Notes: generated by a model not told the origin, from the sequence alone. Shown: positions 22,641-34,334, counted from the stretch's first letter. The stretch is 64,000 nt of DNA from Bathymodiolus brooksi (GCA_963680875.1 OY804575.1:31772494-31836493), one strand, 5' to 3'. Numbers and translations: made by a program.

Positions 22641-22659
22641 CAGTTCCCACTTCTCTAGT

Positions 22660-23365
22660 TATACATATAGGTTTCTCTTGTTACAATATGGTGATAAATA
22701 ATGAGTTATATCTATAGGTGTCTCTTGTTACAATATGGTGATAAATAATTAGTTATATCTGTAGGTTTCTCTTGTTACAATATGGTGATAAATAATGAGT
22801 TATATCTGTAGGTTTCTCTTGTTACAATATGGTGATAAAAAATGAGTTATATCTATAGGTTTCTCTTGTTACAATATGGTGATAAATAATGAGTTATATC
22901 TATAGGTTTCTCTTGTTACAGTATGGTGATATATAATGAGTTAAATCTATAGGTTTCTCTTGTTACAATATGGTGATAAATAATGAGTTATATCTATAGG
23001 TTTCTCTTGTTACAATATGGTGATATATAATGAGTTAAATCTATAGGTTTCTCTTGTTACAATATGGTGATAAATAATGAGTTATATCTATAGGTTTCTC
23101 TTGTTACAATATGGTGATAAATAATGAGTTATATCTGTAGGTTTCTCTTGTTACAATATGGTGATAAATAATGATTTATATCTATAGGTTTCTCTTGTTA
23201 CAATATGGTGATAAATAATGATTTATATATATAGGTTTCTCTTGTTACAATATGGTGATAAATAATTAGTTATATCTATAGGAAACTCTTGTTACAATAT
23301 GGTGATAAATAATGAGTTATATCTATAGGTTTCTCTTGTTGCAATATGGTGATAAATAATGAAAT
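22660..23365. repeat. Minisatellite, 47-bp unit, about 15 copies
   Basis: The unit 'ggtttctcttgttacaatat' plus 'ggtgataaataatgagttatatctata' is repeated head to tail at 47-bp intervals with low divergence. It lies about 70 bp from the juxtamembrane exon. Confidence 0.95.
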
Positions 23366-23438
23366 GTCGCTGGTTACTCGTTGCTTATTCAATTAGATAG
23401 TAAATATGAAATATAATTAATATACATTATATTTATAC

Positions 23439-23500
23439 CTGGATGGTATTTGACGCTCTTTGTTTTCTTAGCCTTCTTGGCATTTCTCTGTCTTCTCTTC
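23439..23500 (-). CDS. RPTP gene, stop-transfer/juxtamembrane exon
   Basis: A 62-bp exon with acceptor 'attgtag' and donor 'gtataa', reading RKRRQRNAKKAKKTKSVKYH then P plus G. The dense positive charge immediately after the transmembrane helix is a classic cytoplasmic stop-transfer anchor and sets a type I topology. Confidence 0.9.
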
Positions 23501-24173
23501 CTACAATGCAAATTATATTCGTATCACGTATAACCCGGAAACATGTGAAATAAAGTCCCTACCTGTTTAGATCAACTAGTCTAAATGGCCATGTGGGGTT
23601 TTATTATTGCTTTGTGTTTGTCGTACTTCTAACAAACTGCTGAACCATTTACACATAACTTTACAAAATGGTGTTCCGGGTGGTCATTCAAATGGTTTAT
23701 GACATTCATTCAAATCAGAAGAAATCAATCATGGTAGCAAGCGGGCAATTCGGATTGACTGAAATATAAATAATACTTCCGCAATACGTGTTATGGAATT
23801 GTTATTTGCTAATAGGGCTATGTATTGATCGAAACGTAAGATGGTAGTCTTCGTAAAACAAAAAACTCGATGGGGGAAAATATGAAATATCTTGTTTTCG
23901 AAGACTGCATGATTGAATGAATGAACCCAAGTTATACATTAATGATATTTGAATACTCTTTTACAAACTTTGTGCTCACAGAGTTTATAGTAAATTCTGA
24001 TATTATCACCAACGCATCAAATAGCTGGGGTACTGTGATATTTTTCTGTGTAACCAATGAACCATTTAAAGCGAAAACTTGAAATTTCGATTGAATATAA
24101 ATTGTACATTAATATTCATTAACAAAATATATCTTTTTTTTCATTAAAGGAAATATTCGAAGAATAGGAACTT
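23501..24173. other. RPTP intron, nothing recognised
   Basis: No exon or element was recognised. Confidence 0.55.
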
Positions 24174-24637
24174 TTAATGTGTTGATATCTGCCGAAAAAC
24201 GTACCATAGCTTACACACATATATGTAGAAGATACCCCCACCTACCACAACTAATAAACATACCATTAGAAAATACCTCCAGTTACAGCAATAAGAAAAT
24301 ATACCTGTAATGAGTACCCCAGCTAGCAAAAAATAGAAAATACCTCCAGATACCACACTTTACAAAGATAACTGTAGAAGATACCTCAGTTACCACTACT
24401 AACAAACATTCATGTAGAAGATACACCAGCTGCCAAATCGTAGAAAATACACAAGTTGTCAAAACTACAAAATATACCTTTAGAAAATACATCCAGCTAC
24501 AACTAACAAAGATTCTTGTAAAATGTACCCAACCTAGAACAACAAACAAAAATTCATGTAGAAGACACGCAAGCTACAACAACTAACAACATATCATGTG
24601 GAAGATACTCCAGAAACTATCACTAACACAAATATAC
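24174..24637. repeat. Diverged tandem array derived from the transmembrane exon edge
   Basis: Imperfect units of about 45-60 bp ('tgtagaagataccccca', 'ctaccacaactaataaacatacc' and variants) run from 24220 to the end of the TM exon at 24638. They match the last ~30 coding bases of that exon plus donor and intron. Read on the minus strand, the copies still give hydrophobic TM-like peptides such as CLLVVVGGGIFY, echoing LLVVAAGGILYR of the real exon. Donor-like 'atacctgta' recurs in some copies. Confidence 0.85.
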
Positions 24638-24740
24638 CTGTACAATATACCCCCAGCAGCAACAACTAACAAAATGACCAAGGCTGCTCCTATTCCTCCT
24701 ACCATTGCTACTGGTTTTGCTATTTCGTCGTCTAGTATTG
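24638..24740 (-). CDS. RPTP gene, transmembrane exon
   Basis: A 103-bp exon with acceptor 'cttgcag' and donor 'gtatat'. It reads AILDDEIAKPVAMVGGIG followed by AALVILLVVAAGGILY. The 20-odd hydrophobic residues form a single helix with Gly/Ala-rich packing motifs, preceded by acidic DDE. It connects the EGF array to the basic cytoplasmic exon. Confidence 0.93.
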
Positions 24741-24977
24741 CTGCAAGTAGTATTTTTATTAACATATATAAGTAAAACTCAATATGAATATTCATGCATC
24801 TCTATTACATGAACAAAATATATGTAAATATATAAATTTTATTAACATATCTGTTTTAAACTGCAATATTAAAGAATTAGACCGCTTTTGAAGTTGAATT
24901 ATATCGCATTTTGTTCATTATTCATTAATATATATCGTGTCTGAAATATCATGTTTGTAATTTCCAAATGACAATAT

Positions 24978-25200
24978 GGGGCGTCGTGGTCGTGACCACA
25001 TGGTAATTGGATATCTAGCTACCTGTGCAATCAGTACGTATTACCACTACAGTTGTGAGTTCGAACCAAGGTGGAGGAAACTGGAGTACCAGGAGAAAAC
25101 CACCGAGCTGCCGCAAGTCACTGACAACTTTATCACATAATGTTGTATCGAGTACACTTCGCCACGAGCATGATGCGAGCTCACAACTTTAGTAGTGAGC
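24978..25200. mobile_element. Composite SINE copy
   Basis: A tRNA-like head is present ('gggcgtcgtggtcgtgacca', B-box 'gtgagttcgaaccaaggtgg'). It is followed by the reversed central domain ('gagtaccaggagaaaaccac') and 'tgttgtatcgagtacacttc', so two partial copies are joined. Confidence 0.6.
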
Positions 25201-25476
25201 CACAATAATTGCATAATCGTTGTAACCCCAACTATCGTTCAACTATGAACATGAACTTATAGACGTATATATCGTCTCAAGCAAGTGACAATCATACAAT
25301 GCACATACCCAACTAGATCTTGAAATGATACAAGGTTTTGCTAAGCGTTTTAGGAAAAGGCCTGACTTTTAAAATTTGTAACGTGTTTTACAATGTACTT
25401 CCAAATCGTCTCAATAACAATACCAAACAAATTCGTAGGTAGCAGATAATTATAAAAGCTTAAATTATAAAATAAC

Positions 25477-25616
25477 TTGATCGCACTTTGAACCCAAATA
25501 ACCTGGTTTACACGTGTCTTTAATCATACAGAGACCTTCTACATTGTCACATTTCTCAGACAAACAGTTGTTACATGAGGTGTTACAGTTCAAGCCATAC
25601 GTTCCTTTCCCACAGG
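25477..25616 (-). CDS. RPTP gene, last EGF-like exon, donor site damaged
   Basis: Acceptor 'tttcag' is present. It reads CGKGTYGLNCNTSCNNCLSE, then KCDNVEGLCMIKDTCKPGY, LGSKCDQ. Cysteine spacing is EGF-like and the sequence is about 85% like the exon at 26173-26313. The donor there is CAAG|GTATT, but here one G is missing (CAAGTTATT). The only available GT leaves the exon in phase 0, and joining to the TM exon would then meet TAG. The exon is therefore probably skipped or non-functional, while the 26173 exon can splice to the TM exon in frame. Confidence 0.8.
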
Positions 25617-25767
25617 CTGAAATATCATACATATCCGTACCAATAATGTCCATATTCAAAATAACAAGACGACATTGTGTAATGTAGGATGTAATATTTA
25701 AAAAAAAATTAAAGGACACAAAAGATTTACATTTTGCTATTTGGTATTTATGCTATGATAACTTTGA

Positions 25768-25861
25768 AAGGAACGTAATTTCCTAACAATATCACATTTT
25801 CTGGAAAAACAGGTAGAAAATGCCATAGCACAGCTGTCATCCCACGAACCTTGATGGCAAG
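25768..25861 (-). pseudogene. Decayed EGF-like exon
   Basis: After a possible acceptor 'attttcag' the frame reads ACHQGSWDDSCAMAFSTC and FSRKCDIVRK, aligning with the first half of the neighbouring EGF exons (ACGKGTYGLNC...CLSEKCDNV). The second half is lost and no donor follows. It is a dead copy between two live ones. Confidence 0.7.
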
Positions 25862-26172
25862 CTGAAAATGGATACTAGTAAACTAGACATAAGCTCGTGA
25901 TATGCAATCGTCGATTGGCAATATCAATATGAAAATTTCGTATTACAGATGTATACAATTTCGACAGTTATTAAGGTTGAGGTATTAATTATCTGTAAAA
26001 TAGCAGCAGGTACCCTGGTTGGAAAGATGATCCAGTAAAAGAAACTATTCGGGGAAAAAACTGGCGTAAAATTTATACAAAGCAACAAGGTTTTTACACC
26101 AAATTGTGTTTGAATATTGATTTATAAATGCTTTGTTGGTAGGTTATATTTATCTTACAAACTATAAAATAC

Positions 26173-26313
26173 CTTGATCGCACTTTGAACCCAAATAACC
26201 TGGCTTACACGTGTCTTTGATCGTACATAAACCTTCAACATTGTCACATGTCTCAGACAAACAGTTGCTACAGATGTTGTTACAGTTCAGGCCATATGTT
26301 CCTTTCCCACAGA
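26173..26313 (-). CDS. RPTP gene, EGF-like exon
   Basis: A 141-bp exon with acceptor 'ttcttcag' and donor 'gtattt', phase 1-1. It reads VCGKGTYGLNCNNICSNC, then LSETCDNVEGLCTIKDTC and KPGYLGSKCDQ. Its donor is intact and it can join the TM exon in frame. Confidence 0.9.
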
Positions 26314-26766
26314 CTGAAGAACAAAAGGTAAATGTAGATTAAAGGAAGACCAACATGGAACATTTATATGTTATTACTCATTAATGCTGAGTACTTAGCA
26401 GAGTAGCAGCAAATACCAATTATATATTATCTTGCTTGAACGACCGGGTCATTTCCGCGATCTTCTGCATTCGCGGCTCGCAATAACCATTATGTTACTG
26501 AAGAGGGTTTCAATATAAGACGACAACGACTTTCGGCTATGACAAAGCAGGGACAATGAATAATAATAACCAGTATCACATCAAGTCTTTTATAGGGAAC
26601 ATTAATATCGGTAACATAGTACAAAAGCATGGTCCGTGAAGCTATTACTCCTTGATGATTACTTTGTCAGTTCTTAATACATTTTGTGTGAGTATAAAGC
26701 AATAAATATAGCGATTATGTCTTAAAAGATTTGGCAGGTTTTATTATTTACTGAATTTTATATAAA

Positions 26767-28219
26767 CACTCCGACAAAAGTTAAGCACCACCCTATATTT
26801 TTATCGATATATTTGTTTACATCAATACTGTTAAAACAATGAAATAGATATCACCATTTTCCTTACACTTCTTAAAAGACTGCACCAAGGGCTCTAAAAT
26901 TACCAATCTACGAAGTATTTATCATCCTGAAAGACGTGACTATGACGTGGCAACAATGGGGTTCAAAACAGGCGCTGGAAAAACGTGAAACCAGTTTGTC
27001 TTTGATGGAAGTTTTTAACATTGCATTAAAACGCAGTCTTCAGATTTTTAGAACTTTTCAATGCATCTATTGTGCGTATGTGTAAGGCATAACAATCAAT
27101 AACGAGTATATCCACCGCGCTTTATGTGAAGTTCTGTAACACACCTCGTCAAGCTTCGCACAAGATGCATAAGCAGTTCTTAATTCGTCAATATTTTGAC
27201 ATTTTGGATTGCGTTGTTTAATTTTTCGACCAATAAAGTCCCATACATGCTCTATATGGTTCATGTCTGGCGCGATCGCAGGCCATGGAATTGTCTGAAC
27301 AGCCTCTTGCTGTAAAAAATGTTGGGGCTCTATGTGGCCTAGCGTTGTCGTCCATGAACATTGGCCTGTCAGCCAACGCATGATTGTCGAAATGGGGGAC
27401 TACGCGTGGAGCAAGCACATTGTCATGGTATTTTTGGCCTGTCAGATTACCATCAAGAATGTACGAGTCCAACTTACAGTCAAAGGAAAAACAACCCCAG
27501 ACAGTTACACCCCCTACCCCAAAAGCAGTTGTGCCCAAAATGTGGGTGTCCTGAAATGAAGTGTTTCGTTGGCGCCAAACCCTTGCACGACCGTCGGTAG
27601 GGCGTAACAAAAAATGACTTTCATCAGACCAGTGGACCCGTCTCCATGTGCGAATAGTCCACCCCAAGTGATCATGTGGCCTCCAAACGCTAAATTACCA
27701 CGAAGTGCACCAGCTGTACTTAACGGCAGTTGCCGTGCCCGTCTGGATATGAGCCCGTCCTCTTTAGGCGTCGTTTTGCGAGGTCTACCTGGACGTGGAC
27801 GGTCAGTAACATTCCCCGTTTGACGAAAACACTGCATCAGTCGTACAATGATGGAATGGTTAACTCTGAAGTGGTCTGCCACCCTTCTATGGCTAAAACC
27901 ACCGTTATGCATGCCAACAGATTGCCACCTTTCTGATATGGTTAATTTTCGCCGCATCATACCAAACCAATAGAACATGAAACTTAAAACTCTACACAAA
28001 TAAAATCAGCTTTCGTTCACAAACACAAATGTTGAAAAGTACACGTGGCACTTTACACACCCTGTCATATACACATAAATAAAAATCGATCAATAACCTG
28101 TTTCACAGGTAAATATGTGTGTACAGGTAACGAAAACAGCAAACCGATTTGAAATAGGTTCATTATTAGAAAAGATAGTATTGAAACAAGTCAGGTGGTT
28201 CTTAACTTTTGTCGGACTG
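26767..28219 (-). mobile_element. Tc1/mariner-type transposon, decayed
   Basis: Terminal inverted repeats are CACTCCGACAAAAGTTAAGC at the left and CAGTCCGACAAAAGTTAAGA at the right (reverse complement), with TA next to the right end. Minus-strand reading frames give an N-terminal HTH (MMRRKLTISERWQSVGMHN, TDRPRPGRPRKT), then the DDE catalytic region WSDESHFLLRP, MDDNARPHRA and APDMNHIEHVWD. The frames are broken at about 27670 (with part of the linker apparently missing) and again at about 27300, so the copy is dead. It lies between two EGF exons. Confidence 0.92.
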
Positions 28220-28308
28220 TATATATTTGTGTTCATGTCCAAGTTCATTCAAAATTATGATTATTAAGTACAAAGTCCAATATGATAGAAGAAATACTTT
28301 GATTTTAC

Positions 28309-28446
28309 ATTCAGAACATGTGCGTGGTTTCCATCCAGAATCACAATCCCCATTTGGACACTGTCCAGTCACGTGGTTACACCCCACTCCATTTATACAA
28401 TGATATCTACTCTTACATCTTTCACCAAAGAAACCTTTATCGCACA
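28309..28446 (-). CDS. RPTP gene, EGF-like exon (type A), one Cys lost
   Basis: A 138-bp exon with acceptor 'taattacag' and donor 'gtaaaa', phase 1-1. It reads CDKGFFGERCKSRYHCINGV, then GCNHVTGQCPNGDCDSGWKP and RTCSE. Compared with its paralogues (C-K-S-x-C-H-C) the third cysteine is Tyr, which would leave an unpaired cysteine in this repeat. Confidence 0.87.
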
Positions 28447-28845
28447 CTGTAATTAAAAAGTATAGCAATAATGAAAGAGAGAGATTTGTGACTGAAAGCA
28501 ATAAATGTAGCCAATTAGCTCAAAATAACACCATCAGTGTCAAACAAATGTATTATTGATGAAAAATAGTGTTAATCATGCAGACATTGACAGGTATGTT
28601 CTCTTAATTACCTGATTCACTGATAAACATGAGGCACACGTTTATGCCAATGATTAGGAATACGCACCGAGGCGGTATTCATAAGAAGATCACTAATTTA
28701 GGATATGAAAAAATGAGAGCAACGAATAATTTCGTGAATAATAGTCAGTATCACATGATACAAGTCTTATATAGAGAAAGTAATATTGACAAGAAAAACA
28801 TGGGGAATACAAAAGCAGGGTCAAGTTTCATTTTGGCTTAGGTTC

Positions 28846-29085
28846 ATGGTGTTTGACACCACTGTAGACAATATTTCAGCTATGTCATGGCGGTCAGTTT
28901 TATTAAGGGAAAAAACCGGATTACTCGGAGAAAACCACTGACACACTTAATCACATAAGGTTGTATCGAGTAAACCTCACCATACGGGGTTCGAACTCAC
29001 AACTTTAGAGGTGATAGGCATTGATTGAACAGGTAGTCGTAAATCCAACTACCATATTATCACGGCCACGACGGCTCCCAAAACA
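28846..29085 (-). mobile_element. SINE, full length, minus orientation
   Basis: Read on the minus strand it starts GGGAGCCGTCGTGGCCGTG, carries a B-box GTGAGTTCGAACCCCG, then the central domain (GTGGTTTTCTCCGAGTAATC) and the tail ending GTGTCAAACACC. Confidence 0.75.
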
Positions 29086-29309
29086 GAGTCAGAGAAGGTA
29101 GTAACTTAGTATGATTTCTTTATCAGTTTTTGTTAATTTTTTTTGTGAACAGATATAAAACAACAAATGTAGCGTATATTACTTAAGAGAACCGATCATG
29201 CGCATAATTGATTTACCCCATTTCTAGGTAGATTTCTGTTCAAGCTCACTTCCATTTAAAATCCTGTTTATTGGGCATAAACTGTAATATAACAGAAGAA
29301 ATACTTTAC

Positions 29310-29447
29310 CTTCAGAACATGTGCTTGATTTCCATCCAGCATCACAATCCCCATGTGGACACTGTCCGTTCACGTTGTGACATCCGACCCCATTTAAGCA
29401 ATGACAACTACTCTTACATCCTTCGCCAAAGTTACCTTTATCACACG
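29310..29447 (-). CDS. RPTP gene, EGF-like exon (type A)
   Basis: A 138-bp exon with acceptor 'attacag' and donor 'gtaaag', phase 1-1. It reads ACDKGNFGEGCKSSCHCLNG, then VGCHNVNGQCPHGDCDAGWK and SSTCSEG. All cysteines of the family pattern are present. Confidence 0.9.
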
Positions 29448-29519
29448 CTGTAATTAGAAAGCATAACAATGATGAACTAAAGGATTAGTGGGCTGAGCCT
29501 GTGTCGCTCGCCTTTCATT

Positions 29520-31315
29520 CTGCATTGAAGAATACAGAACCTTCCATATGTGCTTCCCACCAAATTTTGATTAATTTGGCTAAGCAGTTTCAGAGAAGAA
29601 GTATCTTAGAAATCTGCCAATCAGAAACAAGAATTGCCTATGGCAGCCAGGTTTGTTAACGGATCGGGACGAAATGAGCAATCCTTATAGAGGACCTGCC
29701 ATACGTGGTTCCTACCAAGTTTCGGTTCATTTGGCTAAGCAGTTGCAGAGAAGAAGATTTTTAGAAATCAATCAATCTGAAACAAAATTGCCTGTGGTCG
29801 CCATGCTTGTTAACGGACCAATAAGAAATCACCCATCCCTATAGAGGACCTTCCATAGATGCTTCGTACCAAGTTTCGGTCCATTTGGCCAAGCTGTTTC
29901 AGAGGAGAAGATTTTTAGAAATCGAACAATCAGAAACAACAATTGCCTGTGACGGCCATATTTGTTAATGGATCGAGATAAAAATGAGCGATCTATATAG
30001 AGGACATTCCATAGATGCTTCCTACCAAGTTTCCATTTATTTGGCTAATCGGTTTCAGAGGAGAAGATTTTTTAGAAATCAACCAATCAGAAACAACAAT
30101 TGTCTATGGAGGCCATGTTTGTTAACGGATCAGAACAAAATAAGCAATATTTACAGAGGACCTTTCATAGATGCTTCCTACCACTTTTCGATTCACTTGG
30201 CCAAACGATTTCAGAGGAGAAGAACTTTAGGAATCGACCAATCAGAAATAAGAATTTCCTGTGACGGCCATATTGTTAATGGATCGAGACAAGATGAACA
30301 ATCTATATAGAGGACCTTCCATAGATGTTTCCTACCAAGTTTCGGTTCATTTGGGAAAGTGGTGTCAGAGGAGAAGATTTTTTAGAAATCGACTAATCAG
30401 AAACAAGAATTGCCTGTGGCGGGCATGTCTGTTTATGGATCAGGACGAAATAATCAATCCCTATAGAGAACATTCCATAGATGCTTCCTACCAAGTTTCA
30501 GTTTATTTGGCTAAGCGGTTTCAGAGGAGAAGTTTTTTTAGAAATCAACCAATAAGAAACAACAATTTTATGTGGAGGCGATGTTTGTTAACAGATCAGG
30601 ACGAAATAAGGTGTCTTTTCAGAGGACCTTTCATAGATGCTTCCTACCACGTTTCGATTCACTTGGCCAAACGGTTTCAGAGGAGAAGAATTTTAGGAAT
30701 CGACCAATCAGAAATAAGAATTTCCTGTGACGGCCATATTTGTTAGTGCATCGAGACAAAATGAGCAATCTATATAGAGAACCTTCCATAACTGTTTCCT
30801 ACCAAGCTTCGGTTCATTTGGCAAAGTGGTGTCAGAGGAGAAGTTTTTAGAAATCGACCAATCAGAAACAAGAATTGCCTGTGGCGGCCATGTTTGTTCA
30901 TGGATCAGGACGAAATAATCAATCATTATAGAAAACATTCCATAGATGCTTCCAGCCAAGTTTCGGTTCATTTAGCAAAGCGGTTTCAGAGGAGAAGATG
31001 TTTTAGAAATCAATCAATAAGGGTAATAACAAAATTACCGAACTCCGAACAATCTTACAAAGGGAAAGTCAAAATTCATAAGTATATAAACAGACAAAAT
31101 CAGTCAACAACCGGAAAACTGTGAAAACCGTAATGACCCTGACTTGGTACAGGCATGTTTGCTGACGGATCAGGACGAAATAAGCAATCTTTACAGAGGA
31201 CCTTTCATAGATGCTTCCTACCAAGTTTCTGTTTATTTGGCTAAGCGGTTTCAGAGTAGTAGATATTTTAGAAATCAACCAATCAGAAACAAAATTAAGT
31301 GATGGCAAAAGCTCA
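29520..31315. repeat. Minisatellite, about 155-bp unit, about 11 copies
   Basis: The motif 'ccatagatgcttcctacc' recurs at about 29850, 30010, 30168, 30322, 30476, 30632 and onward to 31209. It is followed each time by 'aagtttcggttcatttggct' and 'ttcagaggagaagat'. Both strands show long open frames because the unit lacks stops, but the peptides merely repeat. A 100-bp insertion at about 31020-31130 ('aataacaaaattaccgaact') interrupts it and also occurs at 49050-49145. Confidence 0.93.
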
Positions 31316-31749
31316 CGTCGCCTTTGGCAAGGTGAGCTAAACACAATCTATTTGCGAATGAAAATAATAACCAATGCCAATCAACTGAAAATAATAAAAT
31401 CAGTGTCCACTTCGAAAATATAAAAAAACAATACATGCCCACACAAATTAAGACCACTTAATTTATCAAATATTAAGAGGTTTGATGTGGTTATTTGTGT
31501 TCTTCATATTGGTGTCATCGTTCACCATCACTGTTCAAATCTCTTTTCGTAGTTAATGCACATGCTCTTATAGTCATTTATTTTGATAAACGTTTAAATA
31601 TAAATAGCATGTATCCTTGTATTCTGAGAGATATATTCATAAAGCTAACGTTTTGTTTGTTTGTAGCGTCTTAATTCTTAATATATATATTTTTGGTATT
31701 TGTTCCATAGGAAATAAAACAATAATATATTGGATACATTATTTAATAC

Positions 31750-31884
31750 CTTGATTACATTTGTCACCCTTCCATCCAGGTCTACAGCCTTCTTTACATA
31801 CACCAGTTACTGGGGAACAAGTTTGGTGTTTACAATTACTGCATATATCCCTACAGTTGCGTCCATATTTCCCCTGAGAACATG
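31750..31884 (-). CDS. RPTP gene, EGF-like exon B, block 1
   Basis: A 135-bp exon with acceptor 'attttag' and donor 'gtatta'. It reads ACSQGKYGRNCRDICSNC, then KHQTCSPVTGVCKEGCRP and GWKGDKCNQ. EGF/laminin-like cysteine spacing; phase 1-1. Confidence 0.92.
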
Positions 31885-32110
31885 CTAAAATAATCGAGAT
31901 TATTGATTATTTAGAGAAAGTACGAATATTCTAGATAGATAAACGAGGATATAATATACTAGGCCGAAAACTATTGTCTTCCATCGAACCATCACCAATA
32001 CATATCAAAAGTGTGTTAATTATGAGCTGAATTGCAAGGATCGTGGCCTCTTCTCTACATGCTGAATTCAACTACGTTTCGTACTAATTGTGTACATGTA
32101 TGTAATTCTC

Positions 32111-32249
32111 CCACACATCCAACACATGCCCTTTCAGAAATGTTATAGCTTCGTTTACAACTTTCTTGACATTTACCCTAAACTGGGAAACAACAGTTTT
32201 CTAATACAACGTATTTCCTACAGTTTCTTCCATATATCCACGAGAGTAC
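32111..32249 (-). pseudogene. Decayed EGF-like exon, block 1
   Basis: The minus strand reads IYGRNCRKYVVLENCCFPV, stop, GKCQESCKRSYN, recognisably related to exon B (KYGRNCRD...C.PVTGVCKEGC) but with an in-frame stop and lost cysteines. Confidence 0.75.
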
Positions 32250-32456
32250 AAAAATAATAATAGCAAGCAAATGCATTATTCATGAACAATAGTGTCTATA
32301 CCACTGATTAGAATAGGCATGGCGGGGGGGATTTAGAAGACCACAAATTTAGGATATGACAAAATCAAGGACAATGAATAATATTCGTAAATAGCAGACA
32401 GTATCACATGACACAATTGTTATTTAGAGAAAGCAACAAAACATGCCGAGTACAAA

Positions 32457-32703
32457 GGACCCGGGTGGCTCAATGAATTATGTCGTTGGATCTAACAGCT
32501 CATACAAGCCTATCACTAATACGGCGTGGGTTCGCGCCCAGCGTTGTAAATTACAAAATGGGTGAAGAGATAAAGTTTACCAGTTGCCTGCCCAGAATCG
32601 GTGGTTATCTCCGGGTACTCCGGCTTCCCCCACCACTAATGCTGGTCGTCATGATATAGCTGAAATATTGCTGAAAGCGTCGTTAAGACACCAACAAATC
32701 GAT
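32457..32703 (+). mobile_element. SINE, block 1
   Basis: tRNA-like head 'cccgggtggctcaatgaatt', B-box 'gtgggttcgcgcccagcg', central domain 'atcggtggttatctccgggt', tail 'gctgaaagcgtcgttaagac'. Same family as 5136-5412. Confidence 0.82.
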
Positions 32704-32829
32704 CAATTAAAATAGTACAAACGCAGGGTGATTATATTAACTTTGTATTATTTCTTTATTCATGCTCACGTCCATTTAAAATCCTGTTTATTCAACATAC
32801 AATCTTATATGATAGCAGATAGTATTTAC

Positions 32830-32967
32830 CTTCAGAACATGTGCCTGGTTTCCACCCAGCATCACAATCCCCACGTGGACACTGTCCGTTCACGTTGTGA
32901 CATCTGTCTCCATTTAAACAATGACATGTACTCCTACATCCTTCACCAAAGGTACCTTTATCACACG
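32830..32967 (-). CDS. RPTP gene, EGF-like exon A, block 1
   Basis: A 138-bp exon with acceptor 'attacag' and donor 'gtaaat'. It reads ACDKGTFGEGCRSTCHCLNG, then DRCHNVNGQCPRGDCDAGWK and PGTCSEG. Phase 1-1. Confidence 0.92.
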
Positions 32968-33399
32968 CTGTAATAAGAAAGCATAACAATAATGAAAAAC
33001 AATCTATTTGCGAATGAAAATAATAACCAATCAACTCAAAATAATAAAATCAGTGTCCACTTCGAAAATATAAAAAAAACAATACATGCCCACACAAATT
33101 AAGACCACTTAATTTATCAAATATTAAGAGGTTTGATGTGGTTATTTGTGTTCTTCATATTGGTGTCATCGTTCACCATCACTGTTCAAATCTCTTTTCA
33201 TAGTTAATGCACATGCTTTTATAGCCATTATTTTGATAAACGTTTAAATATAAATAACATGTATCCATGTATTCTGAGAGATATATTCATAAAGCTAACG
33301 TTTTGTTTGTTTGTAGCGTCTTAATTCTTAATATATATATTTTTGGTATTTGTTCCATAGGAAATAAAACAATAATATATTGGATACATTATTTAATAC

Positions 33400-33534
33400 C
33401 TTGATTACATTTGTCACCCTTCCATCCAGGTCTACAGCCTTCTTTACATACACCAGTTACTGGGGAACAAGTTTGGTGTTTACAATTACTGCATGTATCC
33501 CTACAGTTGCGTCCATATTTCCCCTGAGAACATG
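33400..33534 (-). CDS. RPTP gene, EGF-like exon B, block 2
   Basis: Same structure and splice sites as the block 1 copy. It differs by CRDTCSNC instead of CRDICSNC. Confidence 0.92.
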
Positions 33535-33760
33535 CTAAAATAATCGAGATTATTGATTATTTAGAGAAAATACGAATATTCTAGATAGATAAACGAGGGT
33601 ATAATAGACTAGGCCGAAAACTATTGTCTTCCATCGAACCATCACCAATACATATCAAAAGTGTGTTAATTATGAGCTGAACTGCAAGGATCGTGGCCTC
33701 TTCTCTACATGCTGAATTCAACTACGTTTCGTACTAATTGTGTACATGTATGTAATTCTC

Positions 33761-33899
33761 CCACACATCCAACACATGCCCTTTCAGAAATGTTATAGCT
33801 TCGTTTACAACTTTCTTGACATTTACCCTAAACTGGGAAACAACAGTTTTCTAATACAACGTATTTCCTACAGTTTCTTCCATATATCCACGAGAGTAC
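33761..33899 (-). pseudogene. Decayed EGF-like exon, block 2
   Basis: Near-identical to 32111-32249, with the same in-frame stop, so the decay preceded the triplication. Confidence 0.75.
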
Positions 33900-34088
33900 A
33901 AAAATAATGATAGCAAGCAAATGCATTATTCATGAACAATTAGAATAGGCATGGCGGGGGGGATTTAGAAGACCACAAATTTAGGACATGACAAAATCAA
34001 GGACAATGAATAATATTCGTAAATAGCAGACAGTATCACATGACACAATTGTTATTTAGAGAAAGCAACAAAACATGCCGAGTACAAA

Positions 34089-34334
34089 GGACCCGGGTGG
34101 CTCAATGAATTATGTCGTTGGATCTAACAGCTCATACAAGCCTATCACTAATACGGTGTGGGTTCGCGCCCAGCGTTGTAAATTATAAAATGGGTGAAGT
34201 GATAAAGTTTACCAGTTGCCTGCCCAGAATCGGTGGTTATCTCCGGGTACAACGGCTTCCCCCACCACTAATGCTGGTCGTCATGATATAGCTGAAATAT
34301 TGCTGAAAGCGTCGTTAAGACACCAACAAATCGA
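34089..34334 (+). mobile_element. SINE, block 2
   Basis: Near-identical to the block 1 SINE, including the same flanks. It was copied with the block, not inserted separately. Confidence 0.82.

Noticed and set aside
27332..27936. Plus-strand open frames over the Tc1 element
   Set aside because: They are antisense shadows of the minus-strand transposase fragments.
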